Shown here: piece after piece, positions 45,294-55,764 of the stretch | Layout of the letters: every line of letters starts with the position of its first letter | How positions within the stretch are numbered: the stretch's first letter is position 1 | Source of the DNA: Parvibaculum sp049651025 | Lineage (GTDB): Bacteria > Pseudomonadota > Alphaproteobacteria > Parvibaculales > Parvibaculaceae | NCBI RefSeq assembly: GCF_049651025.1 | Contig: NZ_JBASBH010000062.1 | Location: forward strand, 18,801 to 82,800 | Direction of reading: 5' to 3' | Length of the DNA: 64,000 nt | Program-made: the position numbers and the translations under genes | The notes under the pieces: generated by a model | Seen by the model: only the letters and a program-made list of their open reading frames with translations | Told to the model about the DNA's origin: nothing | The model's database searches: none

Positions 45294-46082
45294 TTAGCTC
45301 TCCGGCCCCTCGCCCTTCGGCACCCTGCGGGTCAGCGAGGCAACGATACCGCGGAAGATGCGAACCTCCTGCTCGCTCATCCCCGCCCGCTGGAAAAGGT
45401 TGCGGATATTACGGATCATCGACGGGCGCTTTTCCGGCGGCTTCAGGAAGCCGAAACGGTCGAGTTCCCCCTCCAGATGCCCGAAAAAGCCCAAAAGCTC
45501 CTCTTTGGTCGCCGGCCGCGTCGCCTGATAGTCCACCCGCTCCGGCGGCGTCTCGTCCCCCGCCTTGAACCACTCATAGCCGACCAGCAGGACCGCCTGG
45601 GCGAGATTGATCGATGCGAAGGCCGGATTGACCGGAACCATCATAACGGCGTCTGCGAGCACCACGTCGTCATTGGTGAGGCCTGTCCGCTCCGGCCCGA
45701 AAAGGATGCCCGCCTTGCCGCCGGCGGCAATCACCTCGCGAAGCTTGGCCGCTGCCATTTCAGGGGTGAAAATGGGCTTCACCATGTCGCGCGGCCGGGC
45801 CGTCGTCGCGATGACATAGTCGAGATCGGCCACCGCCTCCTCAGTGCGCGCGAAAAGCGCCGCCTGGTCGATAACCACATCGGCGCCCGACGAGACGGCG
45901 CGCGCGCGCTCGTTCGGCCAGCCATCGCGTGGCGCGACGAGGCGAAGTTCGGTCAGGCTGAAATTGAGCATGGCGCGAGCCGCCGTGCCTATGTTTTCGC
46001 CCATTTGCGGCGCCACCAGAATCACTGCCGGGCTCGGCAGTGTCAGTGATGGATCGATTTTGGTCTGATCGGTTCCGGCCAT
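45294..46082 (-). CDS. trmJ: tRNA/rRNA 2'-O-methyltransferase of the TrmJ (SpoU/TrmH) family
   Basis: The 262-residue SPOUT methyltransferase has the N-terminal binding segment VAPQMGENIGTAARAMLNF, the motif ILFGPERTGLTNDDV, and the knot motif PVNPAFASINLAQAVLLVGYEW. A TrmJ-like C-terminal helical extension (about 190-262) is present. TrmJ modifies position 32 in tRNA anticodon loops. ATG 46082 is chosen because GGAAG stands at ribosome-site distance; ATG 46106 is the alternative. A divergent icd gene follows. Confidence 0.9.
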   Translation of the reverse strand: MAGTDQTKIDPSLTLPSPAVILVAPQMGENIGTAARAMLNFSLTELRLVAPRDGWPNERARAVSSGADVVIDQAALFARTEEAVADLDYVIATTARPRDMVKPIFTPEMAAAKLREVIAAGGKAGILFGPERTGLTNDDVVLADAVMMVPVNPAFASINLAQAVLLVGYEWFKAGDETPPERVDYQATRPATKEELLGFFGHLEGELDRFGFLKPPEKRPSMIRNIRNLFQRAGMSEQEVRIFRGIVASLTRRVPKGEGPES

Positions 46083-46250
46083 AGGGGGAAACTTCCGCTG
46101 CGGCATTGTATGCCGCGCTGAATAAGCGATTGCCCGCCTTTAATCAATTGCCGTGCGATGTTATACGATCATGTCCCCTCCCGCCCGGCGTTGCTTTGCC
46201 AGGGAGACACCCACCTTCCGTCTGCTCACGCCTCGAAGGGTCCAAGCTGC

Positions 46251-47474
46251 ATGTCCAAGATTAAAGTCAAAAATCCTGTCGTCGATCTTGATGGCTACGA
46301 GATGACCCGCATCATCTGGAAGATGATCAAGGACAAGCTGATCTTCCCCTTTCTCGACCTCGACATCGAATATTACGACCTCGGCATGGAGCATCGCGAC
46401 GCCACCGACGACAAGGTAACGGTCGACGCCGCCGAAGCGATCAAGAAGCACGGCGTCGGCGTCAAATGCGCGACCATCACGCCGGATGAAGCCCGCGTTA
46501 AGGAATTCGGCCTCAAGAAGATGTGGAAGTCGCCCAACGGCACGATCCGCAACATTCTGGACGGCACGGTATTCCGCGAGCCCATCATCTGCCGCAACAT
46601 CCCGCGCCTCGTGCCCGGCTGGACCGAGCCCATCGTCATCGCGCGCCACGCCTACGGCGACCAGTATCGCGCCACCGACTTCCTCGTGCCCGGCAAGGGC
46701 AAGCTCACGATGAAGTGGGTATCGGAAGACGGCAAGGAGACGATCGAGCATGACGTCTTCGATTTCCCCAGCGCTGGCGTCACGCTCGGCATGTACAACC
46801 TCGACGATTCGATTCGCGACTTTGCACGTGCCTGCCTGAAATTCGGCCTCGACCGGAAATATCCCGTCTATCTCTCGACGAAGAACACGATCCTCAAAGC
46901 CTATGACGGTCGCTTCAAGGACATCTTCCAGGACGTCTACGAGAAGGAATTCCAGGCCGACTTCGAAAAGAACAAGCTCGTCTATGAGCACCGCCTCATC
47001 GACGACATGGTCGCCTCTTCGCTGAAATGGTCGGGCGGATATGTCTGGGCCTGCAAGAACTACGATGGCGACGTGCAGTCGGACTCCGTCGCGCAGGGCT
47101 TCGGCTCGCTCGGCCTGATGACCAGCGTGCTGCTGACGCCCGATGGCAAGATCATGGAAGCCGAAGCCGCACACGGCACCGTGACACGGCACTACCGCGC
47201 CCACCAGCGCGGCGAGCAGACCTCGACGAATTCCATCGCTTCGATCTTCGCCTGGACGCGTGGCCTCACCCATCGCGCCAAGCTCGACGACAACCCCGCG
47301 CTCGCCAACTTCGCCAATACGCTGGAGAAGGTCTGCGTCTCGACGGTCGAGAGCGGCCACATGACGAAGGACCTCGCGCTCCTCGTCGGCTCCGAGCAGA
47401 AGTGGCTTTCGACGGAAGGCTTCCTCGACAAGGTCGCCGAAAATCTGGCAAAGGCGCTGGCAAAGCAGGGCTGA
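46251..47474 (+). CDS. icd: Isocitrate dehydrogenase, NADP-dependent
   Basis: The 407-residue enzyme belongs to the dimeric eukaryotic-like type II NADP enzymes, as is normal in alphaproteobacteria. Key parts are VDLDGYEMTRIIWKMIKDKL, KSPNGTIRNILDGTVFREPI (substrate Ser/Asn/Arg), DDMVASSLKWSGGYVWACKNYDGDVQSD (metal Asp) and EAAHGTVTRHYR (cofactor region). It makes 2-oxoglutarate and NADPH in the TCA cycle. ATG 46251 gives the conserved start. Confidence 0.98.
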   Translation: MSKIKVKNPVVDLDGYEMTRIIWKMIKDKLIFPFLDLDIEYYDLGMEHRDATDDKVTVDAAEAIKKHGVGVKCATITPDEARVKEFGLKKMWKSPNGTIRNILDGTVFREPIICRNIPRLVPGWTEPIVIARHAYGDQYRATDFLVPGKGKLTMKWVSEDGKETIEHDVFDFPSAGVTLGMYNLDDSIRDFARACLKFGLDRKYPVYLSTKNTILKAYDGRFKDIFQDVYEKEFQADFEKNKLVYEHRLIDDMVASSLKWSGGYVWACKNYDGDVQSDSVAQGFGSLGLMTSVLLTPDGKIMEAEAAHGTVTRHYRAHQRGEQTSTNSIASIFAWTRGLTHRAKLDDNPALANFANTLEKVCVSTVESGHMTKDLALLVGSEQKWLSTEGFLDKVAENLAKALAKQG

Positions 47475-47489
47475 TTTAAGCCTCTGACG

Positions 47490-47860
47490 GCCAGCCGGTG
47501 ATGAGGTGCAGAGAGAGCCTTCAAATGAAGGCATCTGTCGCCACGCACCGTATCGCGCATCCCATGCGTCTGACTTGAGATCGACAGAGAGCGTCGCTGC
47601 GAAACGCTCCTGCACGCCCTTCTCCACAAAACCTCAGGCGGATTGCAAAGCCCGCACCTGCGGATTGAGCAGGCGTTCGGGGATAGACGCTCGCAGCGCC
47701 CGCCGGTGCCCGCGCAAATCGCCTCCATAGATGGATAGCGGCGGCGCTCAACGGCAATCAGCTCCGGCATGTAATCGGAAAGCCAGTAGCGATCATCAAG
47801 CGGCAATGCTTCCGCGACGCCGTGAATGGCGGGATCGCCCGCGCCCTACGCCATGCCACG
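47490..47860 (-). pseudogene. Remnant of a SAM-dependent methyltransferase gene (frameshifted, 5'-truncated)
   Basis: The minus strand encodes two pieces of one protein in different frames. The first (about 47845-47720) reads DPAIHGVAEALPLDDRYWLS and then DYMPELIAVERRRYPSMEAI. The second (about 47617-47490) reads RFAATLSVDLKSDAWDARYG. These fit the C-terminal third of class I SAM-dependent methyltransferases, in which a D-Y-x-P-E-x-x-x-x-x-R-R-R-x-P segment is followed by L-x-x-D-L-x-x-G-x-W-D-x-R-Y-G. A TAG lies just upstream in the first frame and no SAM-binding half is found, so the gene is decayed. It fills the 413-base gap between icd and alaS. Confidence 0.6.
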
Positions 47861-47887
47861 CTCCCGGTTAACCCGAGACGGCTTGCC

Positions 47888-50563
47888 TCAGGCGGCAACC
47901 GCTGCCAGTGCGGCCTTCACCGCGTCCAGCGCCGCTTCGGCCTTCACGCCATCCGGTCCGCCGGCTTGCGCCATATCGGGCCGTCCGCCGCCGCCTGCCC
48001 CACCCATCGCGCCTGAACCGGCCTTGACCAGATCGACCGCATTGAAGCGCGCCGTCAGATCAGCCGTGACGCCAACGGCGATAGCGCCCTTGCCGTCTTC
48101 GCTCACTGCAACAAGGGCTACGACGCCGGAGCCGATCTGCTGCTTTGCTTCATCGATGAGCCCGCGAAGGTCTTTCGGGTTCACGCCATTGAGAACGCGC
48201 GCAACGATATTGACGCCGCCAATGCTTTGCGCAGGCGTGGCCTCCGCCGATGCAGATCCCCCGCCCATGGCGAGTTTCTTCTTCGCGTCGTTCAACTCGC
48301 GCTCAAGACGCTTGCGCTCTTCCATCAGGGAGATAACGCGTTCGGGCAAATCCTCGGCCGCGATTTTAAGCGCACCAGCCGCCTCTTTCACCAACCGGTC
48401 CTGCTCAATCAGATAACGCCGCGCGCCCTCGCCCGTCAGCGCTTCGATGCGGCGGACACCCGAGGCGACCGCGCTTTCGCTGACGATCTTGAAAATCGCG
48501 ATGTCGCCGACGCGGCGCACATGCGTGCCGCCGCAAAGCTCGACCGAATAGGTCTTGCCGTCACCGTCGTCGCCGTCATTCAGACCCATCGAGAGCACGC
48601 GCACTTCGTCTCCATATTTCTCGCCGAAAAGCGCGAGAGCACCCGCCTCGATCGCCTCATTGGGCGTCATCAACCGCGTCATCACATCCTGGTTCTGGCG
48701 GATGATCCGATTGACGATGTCTTCAACGCGGGAGATTTCCTCTGCCGTCATCGGCTTTGGATGGCTGAAGTCGAAACGCAGACGCTCGGGCGCAACCATC
48801 GAGCCCTTCTGCGTGACATGCGGTCCAAGTACGCGGCGCAGCGCCTCATGCAGCAAATGCGTCGCCGAATGATTGGCGCGCGTCGCTGTACGCCGGGCGC
48901 TATCGACCTTCATCTCGACAATATCGCCGAGCTTGAGCGAGCCGCGCGCAAGCTTGCCGAAATGCACGACCATGTCGCCGAGCTTCTTCAGCGTGTCTGA
49001 AACAGGGAACTCCGCGCCGGTGCCCGAAAAAAGCACACCCGAATCGCCGACCTGACCGCCGGACTCGCCGTAGAAAGGCGTCTGGTTGGTGATGATGGCC
49101 GCTTCCTGGCCAGCCTCGGCCTTATCGACCGATGCCCCATCGACAATGATGCCGACAATCTTGCCCTCGGCATTTTCGGTTTCATAACCGAGGAATTCGG
49201 TCGCGCCGAGCTTTTCGCGCAGCTCGAACCAGACGGTTTCCGTCGCCTTCTGGCCAGAGCCCGACCACGCCTTGCGCGCATCCGCGCGCTGACGCTCCAT
49301 CGCAGTATCGAAACCCGCCTGCTCGACCTGAATGCCCTTGGGGCGCAGCGCGTCCTGCGTCAGATCGAGAGGAAAGCCGTAAGTATCGTAGAGACGGAAG
49401 GCGACATCGCCGGGGAGCACCTTCGCATCGCCGATCCTGTCGAGCTCTTCATCAAGCAGTTTGAGGCCGCGCACCAGCGTCTCGCGGAAGCGGCGCTCTT
49501 CAAGCTTCAGTGTTTCAGTGACAAGCGCCTCGGCGCGGCGAAGCTCGGGATAGGCATCGCCCATCTGTCGCACCAGCGCGGGCACGAGCTTCCACATCAG
49601 CGGCTCGGAAACGCCGAGCAACTGCGCGTGGCGCATGGCGCGGCGCATGATACGACGCAGCACATAGCCGCGCCCTTCATTCGACGGCATGACGCCATCG
49701 GCAATCAGGAAACAGCTCGCGCGCAAGTGATCGGCGATGACACGATGACTGACGGCATGCGCGCCATCGGGATCAGTGCGCGAAGCTTCAGCGCTTGCCA
49801 CAATGAGCGCGCGCATGACGTCGGTCGCGTAATTGTCATGCGTGCCCTGAAGCACGGCGGCCATGCGCTCAAGGCCCATGCCCGTGTCGATCGACGGCTT
49901 CGGCAACTCGCGGCGATCGCCTTCGGCGATCTGCTCATATTGCATGAAGACGAGATTCCAGATCTCGATGAAACGATCGCCATCCTGATCGGCGCTGCCG
50001 GGAGGGCCGCCCGGAATTTTCGGTCCATGATCGAAGAAGATTTCCGAACACGGGCCGCAAGGACCGGTCTCGCCCATCGACCAGAAGTTATCCGCCGTCG
50101 GAATGCGAATGATGCGATCGTCCGAAAGTCCGGCAATCTTCTTCCACAGCCCATGCGCCTCGTCATCGTCGATATAGACGGTCGCAAGCAGCCGGTCTTT
50201 CGGGAGGCCGAATTCCTTGGTGATCAGCGTCCAGGCAAACTCGATCGCATCGGGCTTGAAATAATCGCCGAAGGAGAAATTGCCGAGCATCTCGAAGAAG
50301 GTGTGATGGCGCGCCGTATAGCCGACATTGTCGAGGTCGTTATGCTTGCCGCCCGCGCGCACGCATTTCTGCGCCGAGGTCGCGCGCACATATGGCCGTT
50401 TTTCCTGTCCGGTGAAGACATTCTTGAACGGCACCATCCCCGCATTGGTGAACAGCAGCGTCGGGTCGTTGGTCGGCACGAGCGGGCCTGAAGGCACGAT
50501 CTCGTGTCCGTTCTTCCCGAAGAACTCCAGATACTTGCTGCGGATCTCGTTGAGGCCGGCCAT
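47888..50563 (-). CDS. alaS: Alanyl-tRNA synthetase
   Basis: Charges tRNA-Ala. The 891-residue protein has the class II catalytic core (about 1-260; FTNAGMVPFKNVFTGQE, ARHHTFFEMLGNFSFGDYFK). Next come the editing domain with metal ligands NHSATHLLHEALR and ELCGGTHVRRVG, and the C-terminal DHHA1/C-Ala domain (AMGGAGGGGRPDMAQAGG). ATG 50563 is favoured; a TTG 18 bases upstream in frame also exists. It follows recA on the same strand, with a terminator between them. Confidence 0.98.
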   Translation of the reverse strand: MAGLNEIRSKYLEFFGKNGHEIVPSGPLVPTNDPTLLFTNAGMVPFKNVFTGQEKRPYVRATSAQKCVRAGGKHNDLDNVGYTARHHTFFEMLGNFSFGDYFKPDAIEFAWTLITKEFGLPKDRLLATVYIDDDEAHGLWKKIAGLSDDRIIRIPTADNFWSMGETGPCGPCSEIFFDHGPKIPGGPPGSADQDGDRFIEIWNLVFMQYEQIAEGDRRELPKPSIDTGMGLERMAAVLQGTHDNYATDVMRALIVASAEASRTDPDGAHAVSHRVIADHLRASCFLIADGVMPSNEGRGYVLRRIMRRAMRHAQLLGVSEPLMWKLVPALVRQMGDAYPELRRAEALVTETLKLEERRFRETLVRGLKLLDEELDRIGDAKVLPGDVAFRLYDTYGFPLDLTQDALRPKGIQVEQAGFDTAMERQRADARKAWSGSGQKATETVWFELREKLGATEFLGYETENAEGKIVGIIVDGASVDKAEAGQEAAIITNQTPFYGESGGQVGDSGVLFSGTGAEFPVSDTLKKLGDMVVHFGKLARGSLKLGDIVEMKVDSARRTATRANHSATHLLHEALRRVLGPHVTQKGSMVAPERLRFDFSHPKPMTAEEISRVEDIVNRIIRQNQDVMTRLMTPNEAIEAGALALFGEKYGDEVRVLSMGLNDGDDGDGKTYSVELCGGTHVRRVGDIAIFKIVSESAVASGVRRIEALTGEGARRYLIEQDRLVKEAAGALKIAAEDLPERVISLMEERKRLERELNDAKKKLAMGGGSASAEATPAQSIGGVNIVARVLNGVNPKDLRGLIDEAKQQIGSGVVALVAVSEDGKGAIAVGVTADLTARFNAVDLVKAGSGAMGGAGGGGRPDMAQAGGPDGVKAEAALDAVKAALAAVAA

Positions 50564-50712
50564 TCCGTCGTCTCGCTTCAAAACACGTCTGCACTTCCGG
50601 GACGCATAGCCCTGTTTTTAGATGGGATATGCCCGGAAAAGTTAAAACCGTTCCAGCTTTTACCGTTCGCCCCGCCCCCTGTCTAGGAAGCCATAAGATA
50701 GGGCCCAAACGG

Positions 50713-50743
50713 CAAAACGGCGCCGGTGGGGTCCCCGGCGCCG
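50713..50743 (-). terminator. Rho-independent terminator after recA
   Basis: CGGCGCCGG and CCGGCGCCG form a 9-bp stem around GTGGGGTC-like loop bases. On the minus strand TTTTGCC follows. It stands 43 bases past the recA stop. Confidence 0.8.
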
Positions 50744-50785
50744 CGTCTTGCACTTCAGGTAGAGAAACTTGAGAAATCAGTAAGT

Positions 50786-51886
<1,101 letters not shown>

Positions 51887-51936
51887 CCGGTTCCCCTTAT
51901 TTCATGCTGGCTGTGCCGAGGCAATTAAGCATCAAT

Positions 51937-51951
51937 GTACCGGCTTTGTTC
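51937..51951. promoter_or_regulatory. Likely LexA (SOS) box upstream of recA
   Basis: GTAC-CGGCTTT-GTTC on the + strand has the spacing of the alphaproteobacterial LexA site, GTTC-N7-GTTC, with one mismatch. It lies 51 bases upstream of the recA start, in the expected promoter region. Confidence 0.62.
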
Positions 51952-52059
51952 TCTATGACAAGAAAAAACTTAAATATTTGATTTTAAACGACAATTCCAA
52001 TCATGTTCCACTGACGTTCGTCAAAAGTCGCGCCTGACGCCACCCCGGTCAGGGAATCG

Positions 52060-54573
52060 CTAACCGGCGTTCATCACTTCCTTGACCGCGGCGGCGAGCT
52101 GCTTCAGCGAGAAGGGCTTCGGCAGGAAGTGGAATTCCTGCGTGGGGTCGAGGCTTTTGGCGAAAGCATCCTCCGCATAGCCCGAGACGAAGATGATTTT
52201 GACGCCCGGCAAACGGCCCGCCAGTTCCTTGATCAGCGTCGGCCCGTCCATGTTCGGCATGACGACGTCTGAAACGATGAGGTCGATCTGGCCCTTGAAG
52301 CTGTCGACAATGGCGAGCGCCGCCTCCCCGCTTTCAGCCTGCAGAACATCATAGCCGCGCGTGGCAAGCGCCCGGGCGGCGAAGGTGCGCACGGCGTCCT
52401 CGTCCTCGACCAGCAGGATCGTGCCCTTGCCGGTAAGGTCGGTCGGCTCGGCAGCGGTCGCAGCCGCCACGGCTTCCGCTTCGGCCTTGGCCTCGGCAGG
52501 CGTTTCGAAATAGCGCGGCAGATAGATGCGGAAGGTCGTGCCCTTGCCGACCGTCGAATAGGGGAAGATGAAGCCGCCCGTCTGCTTGACGATGCCGTAA
52601 ACGGTCGAGAGGCCAAGACCCGTGCCCTTGCTCGGATCTTTCGTCGTGTAGAAGGGTTCGAAAATCTTGCTGAGATTTTCCTTCGGAATGCCGCTGCCCG
52701 TATCCGCGACTTCGATAAGCAGATAATCGGCGGGCGGCATCAGGGCGTGGTCAAGCGCGCGTGAGTCCTCTTCAGACACATTGGCGGTGCGGATCGTCAG
52801 CTTGCCGCCTTCCGGCATCGCGTCTCGCGCATTGACGGCGAGATTCATGATGACCTGTTCAAGTTGGTTCTGATCGACCTTGACCAATCCAAGGTCGCGG
52901 CCATGAACGATCTTGAGCTCAACCTTTTCAGTCAGCAGACGCGACAGCAGGTTCTGCAACTCGGCGAGCGCATCGGTGAGCGAGAGAACCTTCGGCCGCA
53001 AGGTCTGGCGACGCGAGAAAGCGAGAAGCTGGCGCGTCAGGTTCGCCGCGCGGTTGGCGTTCTGCTTGATCTGCATGACATCGGCAAAAGACGGGTCGCC
53101 CGCCTGATGGCGCGCAAGCAACAGATCGCAAAAGCCGATAATGGCGGTCAGCAGATTGTTGAAGTCATGCGCGACGCCGCCAGCAAGCTGGCCGATCGCC
53201 TGCATCTTCTGGGATTGCGCAAATTGCAACTCGAGCGACTTCTGCTCCGTCGCATCGATGAGATAGGCAACGGTCGAGCTTGCGCCCTCATCCATATCGA
53301 CGCGGCTGACATAAAGAAGCCCCACCCGCTCCGAACGATTGACGAGCCGCACCTCGGTCGCCGGGCCGGCAAGCCGCCCGGCACGCGACTTCGCCAGAAT
53401 GTCCACGACACCGGCGCGATCATCTTCGACCACGAGATCGGCAAGCTTGACGCCGCGCTCCACGCGCTCGCCCACATAGGCGAGAAAGGCGCTGTTGGCA
53501 TTGTCGATGCGGCCTTCGCTATCCACGGTCGCAATGCCGATCGGCGCATTGTTGAAGAAGCGCGCAAAACGCATCTCGGCATCGCGCGCCGTCTCTTCTG
53601 CCTTGTCGCCCGTTGTGCGGTCGAGAACGATGCCCCAATTCGCCAATTCGCGCCCCGGCCCGCCCGGCACCAGCGTTTGCACGATACGAACCGGAAAAAT
53701 GCGCCCATCCGCACTGCGCAGATCGGCATCGACGATAACCGTGCCCTCGAAATCCGAAGCTCTGGCAAGCCCGCCAATGTCGCCGACCGCAAAATCGGAA
53801 AGCGACCCGCGTCCGCCGGGCGAGCGGCCGGATTCAATACCGAGCCATCCGGCAAGCTTCGCATTGACGAAAGAGATCTCACCATTCGGCTTCGTCGCGT
53901 AAAAGCCGAAAGGTGTCGCCGATAGAAACGACAACACGCGTTGCCACCCCTGCTCGGCCACTTCGACACGCTCGCGCTCGACAGTGAGGTCGCGCAGCAA
54001 CCAGACCGCCCCGCCCGCCTGCCCGCTCAGGGGCCGCACGACAACTTTATAGACGCGCTCAAGCACGCCGGGGCGCGGTGCAAACCGGATATCTTCTTCA
54101 GAGGCAAATCCCGTCCGCGCGGCCTGAGCCAGCCGGAAGACGGCCTCAGCCAAACTCTCATGCCCCGCCAGCAACCGCTCGAGCGGCACCGGACGATCGG
54201 CATTCACCACGCCGAACAGGTTGCGGTAAGCCGCATTGGCAAAAAGCACGGCGCCGCGCCGGTCGGTCACATAGCAAGGATCGGGAAGTGTATCGAGCGC
54301 CTCGCCCGCAGCCGCATGAGTGCGCGACAGATCCTGCCCCAGCGTGGAGCTAAGACCGAAAAGCATCACGATGGCCGCGATCAGCACGCCGAGAACAGTC
54401 AGCGCGCCGCTTGTGCCGAAGGCCTGGACATTAAAGGCATCCAGCAACGTCGCGCCGATCACGATGGCAATGCTGGCAAGCACGATCGCCCGCCGCCGCG
54501 ACAAGGGCGATGCCTGTTCCTTCGGTTTTTCTGGCTCAAGGGTGTCCAACAATTCCACCGGCATGTCACTCAT
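52060..54573 (-). CDS. cckA: Hybrid sensor histidine kinase/phosphatase CckA
   Basis: CckA feeds phosphate through ChpT to the cell-cycle regulators CtrA and CpdR. The 837-residue protein has two membrane helices (about 30-48 and 55-75), PAS domains (about 90-195, 210-315 and 335-445), a dimerisation/phosphoacceptor helix with His469 (GGVAHDFNNLLTAI), an ATPase domain (NLAVNARDAMP, DTGSGIP, FEPFYTTK, GTGLGLSTVYGIVKQ) and a C-terminal receiver with Asp769 (SDVVMPNMDG). I start at ATG 54573 rather than the TTG upstream. It lies 93 bases below flhB on the same strand, so read-through from the flagellar genes is possible. Confidence 0.95.
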   Translation of the reverse strand: MSDMPVELLDTLEPEKPKEQASPLSRRRAIVLASIAIVIGATLLDAFNVQAFGTSGALTVLGVLIAAIVMLFGLSSTLGQDLSRTHAAAGEALDTLPDPCYVTDRRGAVLFANAAYRNLFGVVNADRPVPLERLLAGHESLAEAVFRLAQAARTGFASEEDIRFAPRPGVLERVYKVVVRPLSGQAGGAVWLLRDLTVERERVEVAEQGWQRVLSFLSATPFGFYATKPNGEISFVNAKLAGWLGIESGRSPGGRGSLSDFAVGDIGGLARASDFEGTVIVDADLRSADGRIFPVRIVQTLVPGGPGRELANWGIVLDRTTGDKAEETARDAEMRFARFFNNAPIGIATVDSEGRIDNANSAFLAYVGERVERGVKLADLVVEDDRAGVVDILAKSRAGRLAGPATEVRLVNRSERVGLLYVSRVDMDEGASSTVAYLIDATEQKSLELQFAQSQKMQAIGQLAGGVAHDFNNLLTAIIGFCDLLLARHQAGDPSFADVMQIKQNANRAANLTRQLLAFSRRQTLRPKVLSLTDALAELQNLLSRLLTEKVELKIVHGRDLGLVKVDQNQLEQVIMNLAVNARDAMPEGGKLTIRTANVSEEDSRALDHALMPPADYLLIEVADTGSGIPKENLSKIFEPFYTTKDPSKGTGLGLSTVYGIVKQTGGFIFPYSTVGKGTTFRIYLPRYFETPAEAKAEAEAVAAATAAEPTDLTGKGTILLVEDEDAVRTFAARALATRGYDVLQAESGEAALAIVDSFKGQIDLIVSDVVMPNMDGPTLIKELAGRLPGVKIIFVSGYAEDAFAKSLDPTQEFHFLPKPFSLKQLAAAVKEVMNAG

Positions 54574-54666
54574 CGGCAATGCCCCCAAAGCCGTCCCGCG
54601 CCAGCCTCGCCGTCACCCGCTCCGCCCACCGAATGACGTTTTTCGATTGCGATAACGGGAGAATCA

Positions 54667-55746
54667 TCAAGCTCGACTGCGCCGACCGATTTTAGCCTTA
54701 AGACGCATGACATAGCCAATGACCTCGGCGACCGCCTTGTAGTGCTCAGGCGGCACTTCCTGATCGAGATCGACCGACGCATGAAGCGCGCGAGCGAGCG
54801 GCGGATTGACGATGACCGGCACCCCGCTCTCCTCCGCCAGCCCACGAATGCGCAGAGCCACGGCATCGACGCCTTTGGCAACGCAGACCGGTGCACCCAT
54901 GCCTTTTTCGTATTTCAGCGCGACGGCATAATGGGTCGGGTTCATGATGACGACACTAGCCTTGGGGACTTCGGCCATCATGCGGCGACGGCCACGCTCG
55001 ATGCGCAACTGGCGCAGCTTCGCCTTGACCTTCGGGTCGCCTTCCATCTGCTTGTGTTCGTCCTTGATTTCCTGGATCGACATCCGCTGCTTCTTCATCC
55101 ACTGGAAGCGCTCGAAGAGATAGTCGAGAGCGGCAACCACGGTCATCACCGCGATCACGCCGCCAAACATCTTCAGCGCAAGCGAACGAACGAGCGGCAG
55201 CAGCAGCGCGACGTCCCATGTCATCATCATGGGAAGCCGGTCGCGCTCCGGCCAGACAAGCCAGAAAACGACGGCGCCGACGACGGCGAATTTGACGACG
55301 CTCTTGAAGAGATTCATCAAGCTCTTCGCGCCGAACAGTCGCTTCAGGCCTTTGACCGGCGACAGCTTCGAAAAGGATGGCTTCATGTTCTTGGCCGTGA
55401 ACACCGGCGCGTGCTGAACGATATTACCGACGATGGCCGAAATGACGAGCACGCCAAGCGGCATCGCCATGGCGCCGAATACGACCATTCCCACATGCAG
55501 GATGACGCCGCGCAAATGATCGCGGTCCATCGGGATATCCTGCGGCGAGGCGAGGAACACCTTCAGCGTGTCCATCATCGTCGTTGCAAGCGAAGGGCCC
55601 ATAAGGCCGACGGCCATGGCGCCGCCCATCATCACGAACCAGTAATTGATTTCCTGACTCTTGACGACGTCGCCGTCTTCCTGCGCCTTTTCTAGTTTTC
55701 GCCCGGTCGGTTCTTCTGTTTTTTCCGAGTCGTTCTGTTCGGACAT
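54667..55746 (-). CDS. flhB: Flagellar export apparatus protein FlhB
   Basis: A 359-residue inner-membrane protein with four helices (about 35-60, 85-110, 140-165 and 180-210) and a cytoplasmic domain. The self-cleavage motif NPTH is at residues 269-272 (VVIMNPTHYAVALKYE). Cleavage switches export from rod/hook to filament substrates. The N-terminus SEQNDSEKTEEPTGRKLEKA is typical. It is the last of six leftward flagellar genes and is followed by cckA. Confidence 0.98.
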   Translation of the reverse strand: MSEQNDSEKTEEPTGRKLEKAQEDGDVVKSQEINYWFVMMGGAMAVGLMGPSLATTMMDTLKVFLASPQDIPMDRDHLRGVILHVGMVVFGAMAMPLGVLVISAIVGNIVQHAPVFTAKNMKPSFSKLSPVKGLKRLFGAKSLMNLFKSVVKFAVVGAVVFWLVWPERDRLPMMMTWDVALLLPLVRSLALKMFGGVIAVMTVVAALDYLFERFQWMKKQRMSIQEIKDEHKQMEGDPKVKAKLRQLRIERGRRRMMAEVPKASVVIMNPTHYAVALKYEKGMGAPVCVAKGVDAVALRIRGLAEESGVPVIVNPPLARALHASVDLDQEVPPEHYKAVAEVIGYVMRLKAKIGRRSRA

Positions 55747-55764
55747 GGCGCTATTTTTCCTGCG

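Noticed and set aside
46161..47627. A 488-codon minus-strand open frame over icd
   Set aside because: Antisense to icd. Only its first ~45 codons (right of 47490) carry protein similarity, and these belong to the methyltransferase remnant.
51971..51991. TTAA pairs in the AT-rich gap between cckA and recA as a CtrA box
   Set aside because: The spacing is about 10 bases and the whole gap is AT-rich, so chance matches are expected.
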